64,000 bases of DNA from contig NZ_AHBZ03000021.1 in assembly GCF_000238375.3 (NCBI RefSeq), forward strand, positions 124,001 to 188,000. The letters run 5' to 3'. Positions 28,396-36,582 of this stretch are shown in pieces. Origin of the DNA: Pseudoalteromonas citrea (GTDB lineage Bacteria > Pseudomonadota > Gammaproteobacteria > Enterobacterales > Alteromonadaceae). Numbering within the stretch: the stretch's first letter is position 1; each line of letters starts with the position of its first letter. The notes under the pieces were generated by a model. The model worked only from the letters and a program-made list of their open reading frames with translations, was not told where the DNA came from and searched no databases. The position numbers and the translations under genes are program-made.

Positions 28396-30426
28396 TTAGA
28401 GGTCGTTTTTCGCCAGTCGACCAAACGAAATCAAGTCCTGTGTGATTAACGCCGCTTCTTCAAGATATGGGTCTAGCTCTCCAATTACATCTGGTACGTC
28501 ATCTAAATCTTTAATTGCTTCCAGTCCTAAGCGTTTTAATCGCGCATTCGTTCTTGCTAAGGCTCTTTGCTCAGATTCTTCGCGTTCTTTTAAGCGCTCG
28601 GATTCCATCAAAGAAATTTTCTTATCATCTTTTTGCTCTTTATAACGAGCTATATCGTCATAAACATAATTGAATTCAGGTTCCGTTTGCATACGCGCTA
28701 TATGCTTAGAGTCTACATATTTAACCAATGGAGTGAGATTATCCAAGCTATTGTATGATGCACGTTTAATACTATCCCAAGGGAGTGCATTATCCTCTTG
28801 GCTCTCACCCCACTCTTCTGGTTCAATTGCTGACGGCAACATAACATCTGGGATCACGCCCTTATGTTGAGTACTCCCACCATTAATACGGTAAAATTTC
28901 GCAATTGTATATGTCACGCTACCCAGTGGATTACTAAATAAATCGAGTGTTTTTCCAAGACCACGATGTTGTTGAACGGTACCTTTACCAAAAGTTTGCT
29001 CACCAATCACAACACCACGACCATAATCTTGAATGGCTGCTGCAAATATTTCTGATGCCGATGCACTGTACCTATCAACGAGTACACTCATAGGCCCATC
29101 ATAAAATGTGATCCCGTCTCGGTCTTTTTGCGCTTCAACGCGATTATATAAGGTGTGAATTTGTACTACAGGACCTTTATCTATAAACAAGCCAGTTAAT
29201 TGAGTTGCTTCGTACAGTGATCCTCCGCCATTTTGACGAAGATCAATGACGATACCATCAACCTCTTGCTCTTTTAGCTTGGTGATCTCAATTTTGACAT
29301 CTTTTGATAGGTTATTGTAAAAACTAGGTATTTCAATTACACCAATCTTACTCGTCAAATCTGAGTACTTAGCTTCGAATACTTCTGACTTTACTGCGCG
29401 GTCTTCAAGACGAATTTTATCGCGTGTAATTTCAACTACTTTTGGCGTACCGTGCGCATCAGAGCCTTTTAAATACTGTAACCTTACTTTGGTCCCTTTA
29501 GGGCCTTTAATTAAATCCACGACATCATCAAGACGCCAGCCGATGACATCAACGAATTCTTTTCCATCTTGAGCTACGCCTACGATTTTATCATCAGCTT
29601 TGATCCGCTCAGATTTATCTGCTGGGCCACCCGGTACCAACGACCGGATCACCGTATAATCTTCATCATATCCTAGTACCGCACCAATGCCTTCAAGCTC
29701 TAGGTCCATGTCCATTTTAAACTGCTCAGCTCGACGTGGAGAAAGATAAGAGGTGTGCGCTTCCACACTGCGTGCAAATGCATTCATCATTACTTGGAAA
29801 GCATCTTCACTATTGGTTTGTACTAACCGCTTTTGCGTATTTTTATATCTTTTAGTCAGGATTTTCTTTATTTCATCCCACTCTTTACCGGTCAGCTTTA
29901 GACGCAGTGCGTCTGACTTCACTCTCTGACGCCAATATTCATCTAACTCTTGTTGGCTTGTCGCAAAAGGGAGATCTTCTCTATCGTAATAAAAAGCATC
30001 TGGTTTATCGAACGTGATTTCAGTGCCTAATAAGTCAATAGCAAACTGAAAGCGCTCATAACGACGTTTCATACTCATATTGAACATATCAAACGCAAAA
30101 TCTAGCTTCCCAGCTTTCAGAGCATCGTCAAATTGAAGCCGATATTTTTTATAAGCATCGACGTCGCTTTGCAGAAATAATGACTTTGTATAATCTAGCG
30201 ACTCTACATAACGATCAAATATTTCTTCAGCCAAAGCGTCATCGAGCTTAAAACGTTTATAGTGTTGGCGAGTAAATAAGTTGGTCACCCGTTTGCTTGC
30301 CGTTGTATGTTGAATTTCCGGTTTTAAGTCCGGTATGTCTTTTTCTGTCACCGTATCAGGTGACGCAATCGATACGCTTGATAACAGCGCTGCTACAACG
30401 GGAATGAGTGTCAACTTTTTACTCAT
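28396..30426 (-). CDS. prc: Tail-specific periplasmic protease Prc (Tsp)
   Basis: A 676-residue S41-family protease that degrades periplasmic proteins with exposed nonpolar C-termini and trims cell-wall enzymes. Signal peptide at residues 1-22 (ending SIA). A PDZ domain lies near residues 235-320 (LELEGIGAVLGYDEDYTVIR). The catalytic Ser is in YSASASEIF near 454 and the Lys in GKGTVQ near 479, the same spacing as E. coli Prc. The C-terminal DUF3340-type region follows. The ATG at 30426 is chosen because AGGAG lies six bases upstream; TTG at 30432 abuts it. The proQ-prc order is as in E. coli, with a 10-bp gap. Confidence 0.96.
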   Translation of the reverse strand: MSKKLTLIPVVAALLSSVSIASPDTVTEKDIPDLKPEIQHTTASKRVTNLFTRQHYKRFKLDDALAEEIFDRYVESLDYTKSLFLQSDVDAYKKYRLQFDDALKAGKLDFAFDMFNMSMKRRYERFQFAIDLLGTEITFDKPDAFYYDREDLPFATSQQELDEYWRQRVKSDALRLKLTGKEWDEIKKILTKRYKNTQKRLVQTNSEDAFQVMMNAFARSVEAHTSYLSPRRAEQFKMDMDLELEGIGAVLGYDEDYTVIRSLVPGGPADKSERIKADDKIVGVAQDGKEFVDVIGWRLDDVVDLIKGPKGTKVRLQYLKGSDAHGTPKVVEITRDKIRLEDRAVKSEVFEAKYSDLTSKIGVIEIPSFYNNLSKDVKIEITKLKEQEVDGIVIDLRQNGGGSLYEATQLTGLFIDKGPVVQIHTLYNRVEAQKDRDGITFYDGPMSVLVDRYSASASEIFAAAIQDYGRGVVIGEQTFGKGTVQQHRGLGKTLDLFSNPLGSVTYTIAKFYRINGGSTQHKGVIPDVMLPSAIEPEEWGESQEDNALPWDSIKRASYNSLDNLTPLVKYVDSKHIARMQTEPEFNYVYDDIARYKEQKDDKKISLMESERLKEREESEQRALARTNARLKRLGLEAIKDLDDVPDVIGELDPYLEEAALITQDLISFGRLAKNDL

Positions 30427-30436
30427 ACACAACTCC

Positions 30437-31087
30437 TTAAACTATATAAAGGCTATCTACTTTGGTTTTTACTTGCATACCAGTTACTAATTCTACGTGA
30501 ACATCATCTTTGTTCACTTCAGTAATAGTCGCATTAACCAAAGCTTGTCCTAATTTAACTTTAACTTTGTTATTAACCTTGACCTCATTGGCTGGCAATG
30601 GTTCAACTTTACCTGGGTTTCTTTTTGCTTGCTGTGGAGCAGGCTTTTTATTAACTCGGGTATTTTTATCACCTGAACGAGGATGGGCTGGGCCTTTCTT
30701 TTTAAAAGACTTATTATCACCATCTTGACGAGGACGTTGGGTTTTCTTGCGTTTAGCCATTTTAGCACGGCTTTCTTCAAGGGCTTTTTGCGCGTGCTCT
30801 ACGTGCTCTTGCTCAACCTTTTCTGCGTCTTTTCCATCAAGATCGATACGGAATTCGTTTTTAGTAACCGCTTCCAAATAGCGCCAGTTTGACGTGTACT
30901 TACGCAATGCTTGACGTACTTGAGTTTTACTTACCTTTTCAGAACCTTCAATACGCTCAGCAATATCTTTAAAGATACCGACCTTAAGCGGCTTGATGCC
31001 CTCTTTTTGTTTAAAACACTGAGGGAACTCTGAATATAAAAAATCCAGAACCTCATTAATATCTTTTAGCTTGTTTGTGGCTTCCAT
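30437..31087 (-). CDS. proQ: RNA chaperone ProQ
   Basis: A 216-residue FinO-family RNA-binding protein that stabilises small RNAs and mRNA 3' ends. The FinO domain is at residues 5-115 (FPQCFKQKEGIKPLKVGIF, TQVRQALRKYTSNWRYLEA), followed by a Lys/Arg-rich linker with KKTQRPRQDG (about 115-165). The C-terminal Tudor-like domain contains VKVKLGQALVNATITEV. The domain order matches E. coli ProQ (232 residues). It is cotranscribed with prc downstream and the 92-residue gene upstream. Confidence 0.95.
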   Translation of the reverse strand: MEATNKLKDINEVLDFLYSEFPQCFKQKEGIKPLKVGIFKDIAERIEGSEKVSKTQVRQALRKYTSNWRYLEAVTKNEFRIDLDGKDAEKVEQEHVEHAQKALEESRAKMAKRKKTQRPRQDGDNKSFKKKGPAHPRSGDKNTRVNKKPAPQQAKRNPGKVEPLPANEVKVNNKVKVKLGQALVNATITEVNKDDVHVELVTGMQVKTKVDSLYIV

Positions 31088-31102
31088 TTTTAAACCTATT
31101 TG

Positions 31103-31381
31103 TTATACCTTTTCATCTAATGATGAATGGATATAGTGTATTACCCAGTCAGTTAACTCTTCAAATTCAACTTCAATTAAAGCTAAATCACCACGAAGAT
31201 GTTCCCATATACCGTTGATTATATTGTCGATGGTCTCACAATCGAGATCATCTGGTAAAAGTTGCCAAGCAAAATGAATTAACTCATTTAAAGTCTCGGT
31301 AACTTGCTCTTCTTCCCCTTCCCAATCACCCACATCGGCTATTGCAAAGAGGTAATCTTGCACATTGACTAAATCTTTCAT
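31103..31381 (-). CDS. Small acidic protein of unknown function (between msrC and proQ)
   Basis: A 92-residue, strongly acidic protein, not recognised. It is predicted mostly helical, with aromatic residues in FAWQLLPDDLDCETIDNIIN and WEHLRGDLALIEVEFEEL, and no signal peptide or membrane segment. The ATG shares one base with the msrC stop (TAATG), showing translational coupling, and proQ starts 15 bp after its stop. Organisation in a tight conserved-type operon makes it a real gene. It could be a partner of one of its neighbours, but nothing in the sequence shows which. Confidence 0.72.
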   Translation of the reverse strand: MKDLVNVQDYLFAIADVGDWEGEEEQVTETLNELIHFAWQLLPDDLDCETIDNIINGIWEHLRGDLALIEVEFEELTDWVIHYIHSSLDEKV

Positions 31382-31839
31382 TATAGAGTTGCCTCAAAGC
31401 ATCTCACCAAAGCTTCAAGTCCGACTTGATCTTGCTCGTCAAACCTTGCCAAGCTAGGGCTGTCAATATCTAAAACTGCAAATAAACGCCCTTCTTTCAT
31501 CACAGGGATAACAATTTCAGAGTTTGATGCCGCATCGCATGCAATATGCCCAGCGAAAGCGTGCACATCATCGACTAATTGAGTTTCTAATGACTGCGCA
31601 GCTGTACCACATACACCTTTACCTACAGGGATACGTATACAAGCAGGGTTGCCTTGGAAAGGCCCTAACACGAGCTCTTGAGGTGTATCTATAAGATAAA
31701 AACCAGCCCAATTAATATCGTCTAAAGACGTAAATAAAAGTGCACTGATATTCGCCATATTTGCAATGACGTTACGTTCATCACAAATTAAAGAATTAGT
31801 TTGGTTTACAAGTGTCTGATAAAAATCTTGCTTCTGCAT
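31381..31839 (-). CDS. msrC: Free methionine-(R)-sulfoxide reductase (GAF domain)
   Basis: A 152-residue single-GAF-domain enzyme that reduces free Met-R-sulfoxide. All three functional cysteines are present: C67 (NPACIRI), C77 (KGVCG) and C101 (HIACDA), with 10- and 24-residue spacings like E. coli C84/C94/C118. It also has the family segments WAGFYLI, VLGPFQG and LDIDSP. It is the first gene of a run with the 92-residue gene, proQ and prc. Resistance to oxidative damage is the expected role. Confidence 0.94.
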   Translation of the reverse strand: MQKQDFYQTLVNQTNSLICDERNVIANMANISALLFTSLDDINWAGFYLIDTPQELVLGPFQGNPACIRIPVGKGVCGTAAQSLETQLVDDVHAFAGHIACDAASNSEIVIPVMKEGRLFAVLDIDSPSLARFDEQDQVGLEALVRCFEATL

Positions 31840-31972
31840 CTACTTAATATCACAGTTACGTCATACAAAAGCTTAAGGTACTCTTTCAAGCTATTAATTG
31901 AAACCTTTTCTGCAGAAAAAGTATTAATTATCTGTAAATTTCAGCTTGCTTGATTAAATTAGCAGCAGCCAG

Positions 31973-32347
31973 CTAAGCAAAGCGCCGTAAGCCATAGAGA
32001 AACAACCCAGCAGCCAGCGCCGCCATGACTGTATTCACTAAAAAACCACCCCCTGTGCTTGCTCCCAGTAAATAACTAAATACCGCGCCACCAAGCATGC
32101 CAAGTGTTAATACAGCCGAGTATTGCACCTTGTTGTGTTTATACATCAATAAATACCCAGGCACCACAAAAGCAGCCATGGCCAGTCCCACGATATGTGC
32201 ATTAGCGAGCGCGCTCATCAGTAAGCCAACAAATACCGAGAGTAGCGGTTGTTCCAACACCAACCCATAATATAACCCCAAAATTGAGCCTATAATGAGC
32301 GGCGATAATAACGACATCCCTATACTTTTTACTAACAACTGTTTCAT
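31973..32347 (-). CDS. Small inner-membrane protein, unknown function
   Basis: A 124-residue hydrophobic protein with about four membrane segments (roughly residues 8-30, 35-65, 75-98 and 100-120), rich in Gly and Ala, with a GASTGGGFLVN motif before the last helix. Not recognised beyond being a small integral membrane protein. It is separated from msrC by 133 bp and from the tRNA-Ser terminator by about 105 bp, so it is likely monocistronic. Confidence 0.68.
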   Translation of the reverse strand: MKQLLVKSIGMSLLSPLIIGSILGLYYGLVLEQPLLSVFVGLLMSALANAHIVGLAMAAFVVPGYLLMYKHNKVQYSAVLTLGMLGGAVFSYLLGASTGGGFLVNTVMAALAAGLFLYGLRRFA

Positions 32348-32451
32348 GTCTTTAATCCAGCTACTACAACAATGCCATTACTATTAAAGCATTGGCCATC
32401 AGAAGCCAGTCGACTTTAGTCGAATTGAATCAACACAGTGAAATTTAGAGT

Positions 32452-32478
32452 AAAAAAAAGCCGCTATAAAAGCGGCTT
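32452..32478 (-). terminator. Terminator of the tRNA-Ser cluster
   Basis: On the minus strand AAGCCGCT / AGCGGCTT form an 8-bp stem (5-nt loop) followed by a run of T. It lies 20 bp beyond the CCA of the last tRNA-Ser gene. Confidence 0.9.
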
Positions 32479-32497
32479 GGTATCCATTTAAGAATAA

Positions 32498-32588
32498 TGG
32501 CGGAGAGATAGGGATTTGAACCCTAGAAGGGCTACAAACCCTTGCCGGTTTTCAAGACCGGTGCTTTCGACCACTCAGCCATCTCTCC
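32498..32588 (-). tRNA. tRNA-Ser(TGA), fourth in transcription order
   Basis: A 91-nt class II tRNA with encoded CCA. The 7-bp acceptor is GGAGAGA/TCTCTCC with G as discriminator. The anticodon loop reads CTTGAAA (anticodon TGA, decoding UCA and related serine codons). The long variable arm typical of tRNA-Ser is present. Mature sequence is identical in all four copies of the cluster. Confidence 0.97.
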
Positions 32589-32626
32589 GAAAAAGTGCAC
32601 TAGCTTATCTCAAGCTAGTTATAAAA

Positions 32627-32717
32627 TGGCGGAGAGATAGGGATTTGAACCCTAGAAGGGCTACAAACCCTTGCCGGTTTTCAAGACCGGTGCTTTCGAC
32701 CACTCAGCCATCTCTCC
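32627..32717 (-). tRNA. tRNA-Ser(TGA), third in transcription order
   Basis: Identical mature sequence to the other three copies, including encoded CCA, anticodon TGA and long variable arm. It is separated from the next copy by a 38-bp spacer holding the short inverted repeat CTAGCTT/AAGCTAG, which may guide processing. Confidence 0.97.
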
Positions 32718-32753
32718 GAATACTGCGCTAACTATTCGATAGTTAGAAATAAA

Positions 32754-32844
32754 TGGCGGAGAGATAGGGATTTGAACCCTAGAAGGGCTACAAACCCTTG
32801 CCGGTTTTCAAGACCGGTGCTTTCGACCACTCAGCCATCTCTCC
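32754..32844 (-). tRNA. tRNA-Ser(TGA), second in transcription order
   Basis: Identical mature sequence to the other copies, including encoded CCA, anticodon TGA and long variable arm. The 36-bp spacer after it contains CTAACTATCGAATAGTTAG, a spacer-specific inverted repeat. Confidence 0.97.
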
Positions 32845-32898
32845 GAAATTTTTACTGCTAAAGCTTGTAAAAAACACCTACAAACCTTATATATTTAG

Positions 32899-32989
32899 TG
32901 GCGGAGAGATAGGGATTTGAACCCTAGAAGGGCTACAAACCCTTGCCGGTTTTCAAGACCGGTGCTTTCGACCACTCAGCCATCTCTCC
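32899..32989 (-). tRNA. tRNA-Ser(TGA), first in transcription order
   Basis: The promoter-proximal copy, identical to the others. The 54-bp spacer after it differs from the other two spacers, so the identity is limited to the tRNA units themselves. Confidence 0.97.
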
Positions 32990-33001
32990 GCAGCGGGGCG
33001 A

Positions 33002-33030
33002 ATATTAGATAATCCCTTTGACAATGTGAA
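33002..33030 (-). promoter_or_regulatory. Promoter of the tRNA-Ser cluster
   Basis: On the minus strand TTCACA (33025-33030), a 17-bp spacer and TAATAT (33002-33007) form a sigma70-type promoter. A GC-rich discriminator (CGCCCCGC) follows just before the first tRNA, as expected for a stringently controlled stable-RNA promoter. Confidence 0.62.
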
Positions 33031-33227
33031 GCTTTTTTTTTAAAAAAGCGTTTAAGTGCTTAAAAAACAGCTCATTCGTTTAAACATACAGCAAACACAG
33101 GAGAGAGATGGAACTTTTTATTTTATTAAGGCTCTATTTGATCGACAAAGTTTGCCCAACCATATAAGTCTTGGTAACCTTACTACAGTTTAATTATCGG
33201 AACATTGTTTCACTTAAGGAGTTTAAC

Positions 33228-33893
33228 ATGGCGTTCAACCACTCATATGGCACAGCTCAACCAGCTATGTCGACAATCGAAACTAATAAGGTACTTAAAA
33301 ATACGTACTTTTTGTTAGCTATGACGCTTGCTTTTAGCGCGGTTACTGCAGCTATTTCAATGACAATGGCTTTACCTCGTTTCACTGGTATCGTATGTTC
33401 ACTGATTGGTTTCGGTCTTATTTTTGTTATCCAGAAAAAAGCGAATTCGTCTTCTGCAATTGGTCTAGTGTTCTTATTTACCGGCATTATGGGCTTTGGC
33501 TTAGGTCCACTGCTTAACCATTATGCTGCAATGCCAAATGGTACATTGTTGATTATGCAAGCGCTTGGTTCGACAGCTCTAATTTTCTTCGGTTTATCAG
33601 CATATGCACTAACAACCAAAAAAGACTTCTCATTTATGGGTGGCTTTTTAACGGTTGGTTTAATCGTTGTTGTCATTTCAAGTATCGTTAATATCTTTAT
33701 CGGTAGTAGCATTGCATTCATGGCAATCAATGCCGCTGTCGTGTTATTAATGTCTGGTTTGATCCTTTATGATACGAGCCGTATCGTAAACGGTGGTGAG
33801 ACTAACTACGTTATGGCAACCGTTAGCTTATACCTAAATATCTATAACCTATTCACATCATTGCTAGCCCTTTTAGGCTTAAATGATGACTAA
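33228..33893 (+). CDS. yccA: BAX-inhibitor-1/YccA family membrane protein
   Basis: A 221-residue protein with seven hydrophobic segments and the UPF0005/BI-1 signatures NKVLKNTYFLLAMTLAFSA near the N-terminus and LILYDTSRIVNGGETNYV near the C-terminus. In E. coli YccA is a substrate and modulator of the FtsH protease and protects SecY from degradation. The ATG at 33228 has AAGGAG upstream (MAFNHSYGT); longer forms with non-ATG starts have no ribosome site. The tus genes follow beyond a terminator; the yccA-tusE neighbourhood is also seen in E. coli. Confidence 0.93.
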   Translation: MAFNHSYGTAQPAMSTIETNKVLKNTYFLLAMTLAFSAVTAAISMTMALPRFTGIVCSLIGFGLIFVIQKKANSSSAIGLVFLFTGIMGFGLGPLLNHYAAMPNGTLLIMQALGSTALIFFGLSAYALTTKKDFSFMGGFLTVGLIVVVISSIVNIFIGSSIAFMAINAAVVLLMSGLILYDTSRIVNGGETNYVMATVSLYLNIYNLFTSLLALLGLNDD

Positions 33894-33913
33894 CCAGCTA
33901 GTTCTGGTAAACT

Positions 33914-33938
33914 AAGCCCCATTGTTGGGGCTTTTTTT
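33914..33938 (+). terminator. Rho-independent terminator after yccA
   Basis: A 7-bp stem (AAGCCCC / GGGGCTT, 6-nt loop) followed by a T-tract. It lies 20 bp after the yccA stop and only 12 bp before the tusD start, so the tus genes need read-through or a promoter within yccA. Confidence 0.9.
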
Positions 33939-33949
33939 ATGGGCTAATT

Positions 33950-34303
33950 TTGAGTAAATTTGTACTCTCATTACATTCTGGTGTCTCGGATCACCTTACG
34001 CTGCACAATTTATCTCGGTTTGCTGATGCTGTTTTAGCGGAAGGTCACCAAATCCCCTGCATTTTTTTATATCAAGATGGTGTTTACCATGCCTCTCAAA
34101 ATCTGCAACTGGCCAGTGACGAGCTTAATATCGCTGAAATTTGGCAATCGCTGTTCAACAGAGGTATCTCACTTATTTTATGTGTTACAGCAGCAGAAAA
34201 GCGCGGTATAGACACCGCTAACACCGGTATATTTAAAGTTGCAGGACTTGCCGAATTTGCGATGTTAACCGCCCAATCTGATAAATGGGTGCAGTTTAAA
34301 TGA
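33950..34303 (+). CDS. tusD: Sulfurtransferase subunit TusD
   Basis: A 117-residue subunit of the TusBCD hexamer, which takes sulfur from TusA and passes it to TusE for 2-thiolation of tRNA wobble uridine by MnmA. The DsrE fold is clear (IPCIFLYQDGVYHASQN), and the sulfur-carrying cysteine is C78 (ISLILCVTAA), the same position as in E. coli. The start is TTG at 33950; no ATG is available. The stop overlaps the tusC start by 4 bp (ATGA). Confidence 0.93.
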   Translation: MSKFVLSLHSGVSDHLTLHNLSRFADAVLAEGHQIPCIFLYQDGVYHASQNLQLASDELNIAEIWQSLFNRGISLILCVTAAEKRGIDTANTGIFKVAGLAEFAMLTAQSDKWVQFK

Positions 34304-34656
34304 AAAATATAATGGTGATCAGCAGTCATAGTCCATTTGATAATATGCATGCGCGTGATGCATTAGATATGGCACTTATTTTTGCCGCAATTGACCAAAA
34401 TATCAGTTGGCTTTTTCAGGGGCCGGCTGTATTGGCACTAAAGTCGGAGCAGGCGCCACATGAAATGGGCATAAAAAACTTTTTAAAGTCTATAAAAATG
34501 CTTGAAATATATGACATAGACCAAGTGTATGTTTGCCAGTCAGCACTCGATTTATATCAGCTAACAGCGACGGAGTTGAGCATTGATGTTCAAATTGTCA
34601 ACACTGAGCAACAGCGTCAGTTAATTACTCAACAAGACCATATAGTGACATTATAA
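34300..34656 (+). CDS. tusC: Sulfur relay subunit TusC
   Basis: A 118-residue DsrF-like subunit. Recognisable segments are HSPFDNMHARDALDMALIFA and the following DQNISWLFQGPAVLAL. It is translationally coupled to tusD by an ATGA overlap and followed by tusB after 2 bp. It forms the hexamer with TusB and TusD, with a structural role. Confidence 0.93.
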   Translation: MKNIMVISSHSPFDNMHARDALDMALIFAAIDQNISWLFQGPAVLALKSEQAPHEMGIKNFLKSIKMLEIYDIDQVYVCQSALDLYQLTATELSIDVQIVNTEQQRQLITQQDHIVTL

Positions 34657-34658
34657 AA

Positions 34659-34925
34659 ATGAACACATTACATATTTTCTCAAAACCGCTCAGCACACTT
34701 AATAGTATTGCTGTCACCTCATTAATTAGTGAAACAGATGGTATCTTATTAATGGGTGAAGCGTGCTTTGATCAAGCTAGCTATCAAAACTTAGCAAGCA
34801 AACAATATGTGTTATCTCATTGTCTAGTGGCTAGAGGCATTACTGCACATCCATCATTTTCTTCTATAAGCGACGTTGAATGGGTAAATCTCATCGACAA
34901 TGCAAAAAAATCAATTACTTGGTAA
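34659..34925 (+). CDS. tusB: Sulfur relay subunit TusB
   Basis: An 88-residue DsrH-like protein starting [13 protein letters not shown] and ending in Trp like the E. coli protein. It has the family segments DGILLMGEA and LVARGI. It lies 2 bp after tusC and 2 bp before tusE in a complete tusDCB-E operon. Confidence 0.92.
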   Translation: MNTLHIFSKPLSTLNSIAVTSLISETDGILLMGEACFDQASYQNLASKQYVLSHCLVARGITAHPSFSSISDVEWVNLIDNAKKSITW

Positions 34926-34927
34926 CT

Positions 34928-35257
34928 ATGTTAGAAATAAATAATCAAATCATTGAAACAGACAAGCAAGGCTACTTACTCGACCATACGCTTTGGTCTC
35001 ACGAATTAGCGCCTATGATTGCAGAGCAAGAAAATATTACATTGAGTGATGCGCATTGGGAAGTGATCACTTTTGTGAGAAATTTCTATGAAGAATACAA
35101 CACCAGTCCAGCAATTAGAATGCTAGTAAAGGCCATGGCAAAAGCCCTCGGTGAAGACAAGGGGAACAGTATCTATTTATACAAGTTATTCCCAAAAGGT
35201 CCCGCGAAGCAAGCTACTAAAATAGCAGGTTTACCAAAACCGGCGCGCTGTATTTAA
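34928..35257 (+). CDS. tusE: Sulfur carrier TusE (DsrC family)
   Basis: A 109-residue DsrC-family protein that receives persulfide sulfur from TusBCD and delivers it to MnmA. The essential penultimate Cys (C108, in LPKPARCI) is present; the second DsrC cysteine of sulfite-reducing organisms is absent, which fits the TusE role. The ATG at 34928 is chosen from the family N-terminus ([17 protein letters not shown]); an earlier start would overlap tusB. The operon ends at a terminator. Confidence 0.94.
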   Translation: MLEINNQIIETDKQGYLLDHTLWSHELAPMIAEQENITLSDAHWEVITFVRNFYEEYNTSPAIRMLVKAMAKALGEDKGNSIYLYKLFPKGPAKQATKIAGLPKPARCI

Positions 35258-35299
35258 GTTCTAGGGCATAACCCGCCCTAACATGGGTCAAAAATACAA

Positions 35300-35327
35300 A
35301 AAAAGGCGCTATGAAAGCGCCTTTTTA
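35300..35327. terminator. Bidirectional terminator between tusE and the amidohydrolase gene
   Basis: An AAAAGGCGCT / AGCGCCTTTT stem with both A- and T-tracts lies between the converging tusE (ends 35257) and amidohydrolase (ends 35342) genes. Confidence 0.9.
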
Positions 35328-35341
35328 AATCATAATTTAAT

Positions 35342-36571
35342 TTACTTTGTATAAGCGCGTGGTAGCTTAGAGTCTGTTGTATAACGCTCGCGTAGCTTAT
35401 CGTGGCGAGATTCAGTACTAACCTCTTCACCATTGATCCACATTTTTTGGACATGTGTACTGATCTCGAACGGATCCGCACTCCAAAGAACGAGGTCTGC
35501 ACGTTGACCCTCAGCAATTTTACCACCTTCAATACCAAAGGTGTCAGCTATATTAGACGTCAGAGCTTTGATTGCGCCTTCATGGCTCATACCATTTGAC
35601 ACAGCAATACCCGCATCAAAGCGCAATTGGTAAACGTTGTGGCTACCATCTCCGCCAATAGACAATATCACTTTAACACCCGCTTTCTCTAACGCACCTG
35701 CCGTTTCTAAACTCGCATGTAGTGAATCAAAATCAGACGGTAAATTCGAGACCGCGCTTACAATAACGGGGATTTGTGCATCAGCAAGCTGATTTTTCAC
35801 CAATTGAGCATCTTCACCGCCCCAAATTATGACATTAATACCAAACTGCTCTTTGATCTTAATGATCTCTAATATGTCTGAAGCGCGCGTCAAATGCGTT
35901 ACAACAGGCATAGAGCCATCCAGGACTTGCGTCAAAATTTGTGCTTCTAAAGACGGCTTTTTGTCTTTTTCATCATCTTTTTCTGCCAACGCCTTTTGCT
36001 GACCTTCTAACTTATCAACAAACTGCTTATAAGATAAAGCACGTGAACCTTTACTTTTTGCACCCAAATGCACAACTAAGGCAGTATGTTTATCAGTAAC
36101 ACTGCCAAACTCACCGCTTAAGTCAGCGACAAACGCTAAACCAGCGAAAATGCTATCGCCACCATGAGGTACTGTCACATTTTGTGTTACACCGCCCTTA
36201 CGTGCATAAGGGATCAAGGAAGAGCGAGGGTTAAATGCTGTGCTCGTGTCAAAATCAATACCCGCTTTATCGTCTCCCGCATCACGAGAACGTGATACAG
36301 CACCGACTTCTACCAACCCTAATTGATTCATCGACCCGATAAAGCCCGCCGTTAAAACTTGACCTTTCGCATCAATGGTTACATCCGCGGCTAACTCAGC
36401 CGGATTAATCGCTGTGATTTTTCCGTCTTCAATAACAACAGTCGCATCATTTAAAACGCCTTGCTTTGTTGAAGTGTGGACAGTGGCATTCGTGATCGCT
36501 GTCACTTGAGCAAATACCGAAGAAGTAGCAAGCAACGCACCGGTAATTAATGATATTTTAAATTTAGTCAT
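35342..36571 (-). CDS. Secreted amidohydrolase-family protein lacking the HxH metal motif
   Basis: A 409-residue exported protein (signal peptide about residues 1-22, ending VFA) of the amidohydrolase superfamily. It shows the beta-sandwich start (TAITNATVHT), and the C-terminal family block LTSNIADTFGIEGGKIAEGQ with ADLVLWSADPFE. However, the position after GFI that normally reads HxHxG is SMNQLG, and other metal-ligand positions are also changed, so hydrolase activity is doubtful. The ATG at 36571 has GGAG upstream, and that Shine-Dalgarno overlaps the stop of the preceding amidohydrolase. It may serve as a non-catalytic partner of that protein. Confidence 0.85.
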   Translation of the reverse strand: MTKFKISLITGALLATSSVFAQVTAITNATVHTSTKQGVLNDATVVIEDGKITAINPAELAADVTIDAKGQVLTAGFIGSMNQLGLVEVGAVSRSRDAGDDKAGIDFDTSTAFNPRSSLIPYARKGGVTQNVTVPHGGDSIFAGLAFVADLSGEFGSVTDKHTALVVHLGAKSKGSRALSYKQFVDKLEGQQKALAEKDDEKDKKPSLEAQILTQVLDGSMPVVTHLTRASDILEIIKIKEQFGINVIIWGGEDAQLVKNQLADAQIPVIVSAVSNLPSDFDSLHASLETAGALEKAGVKVILSIGGDGSHNVYQLRFDAGIAVSNGMSHEGAIKALTSNIADTFGIEGGKIAEGQRADLVLWSADPFEISTHVQKMWINGEEVSTESRHDKLRERYTTDSKLPRAYTK

Positions 36572-36582
36572 GGTGTGCACTC

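Noticed and set aside
32516-32731. Open reading frame of 71 codons on the plus strand with repeated NPRRATNPCRFSRPVLSTT
   Set aside because: It is the antisense of two tandem tRNA-Ser genes; such frames are a known annotation artefact of tRNA clusters.
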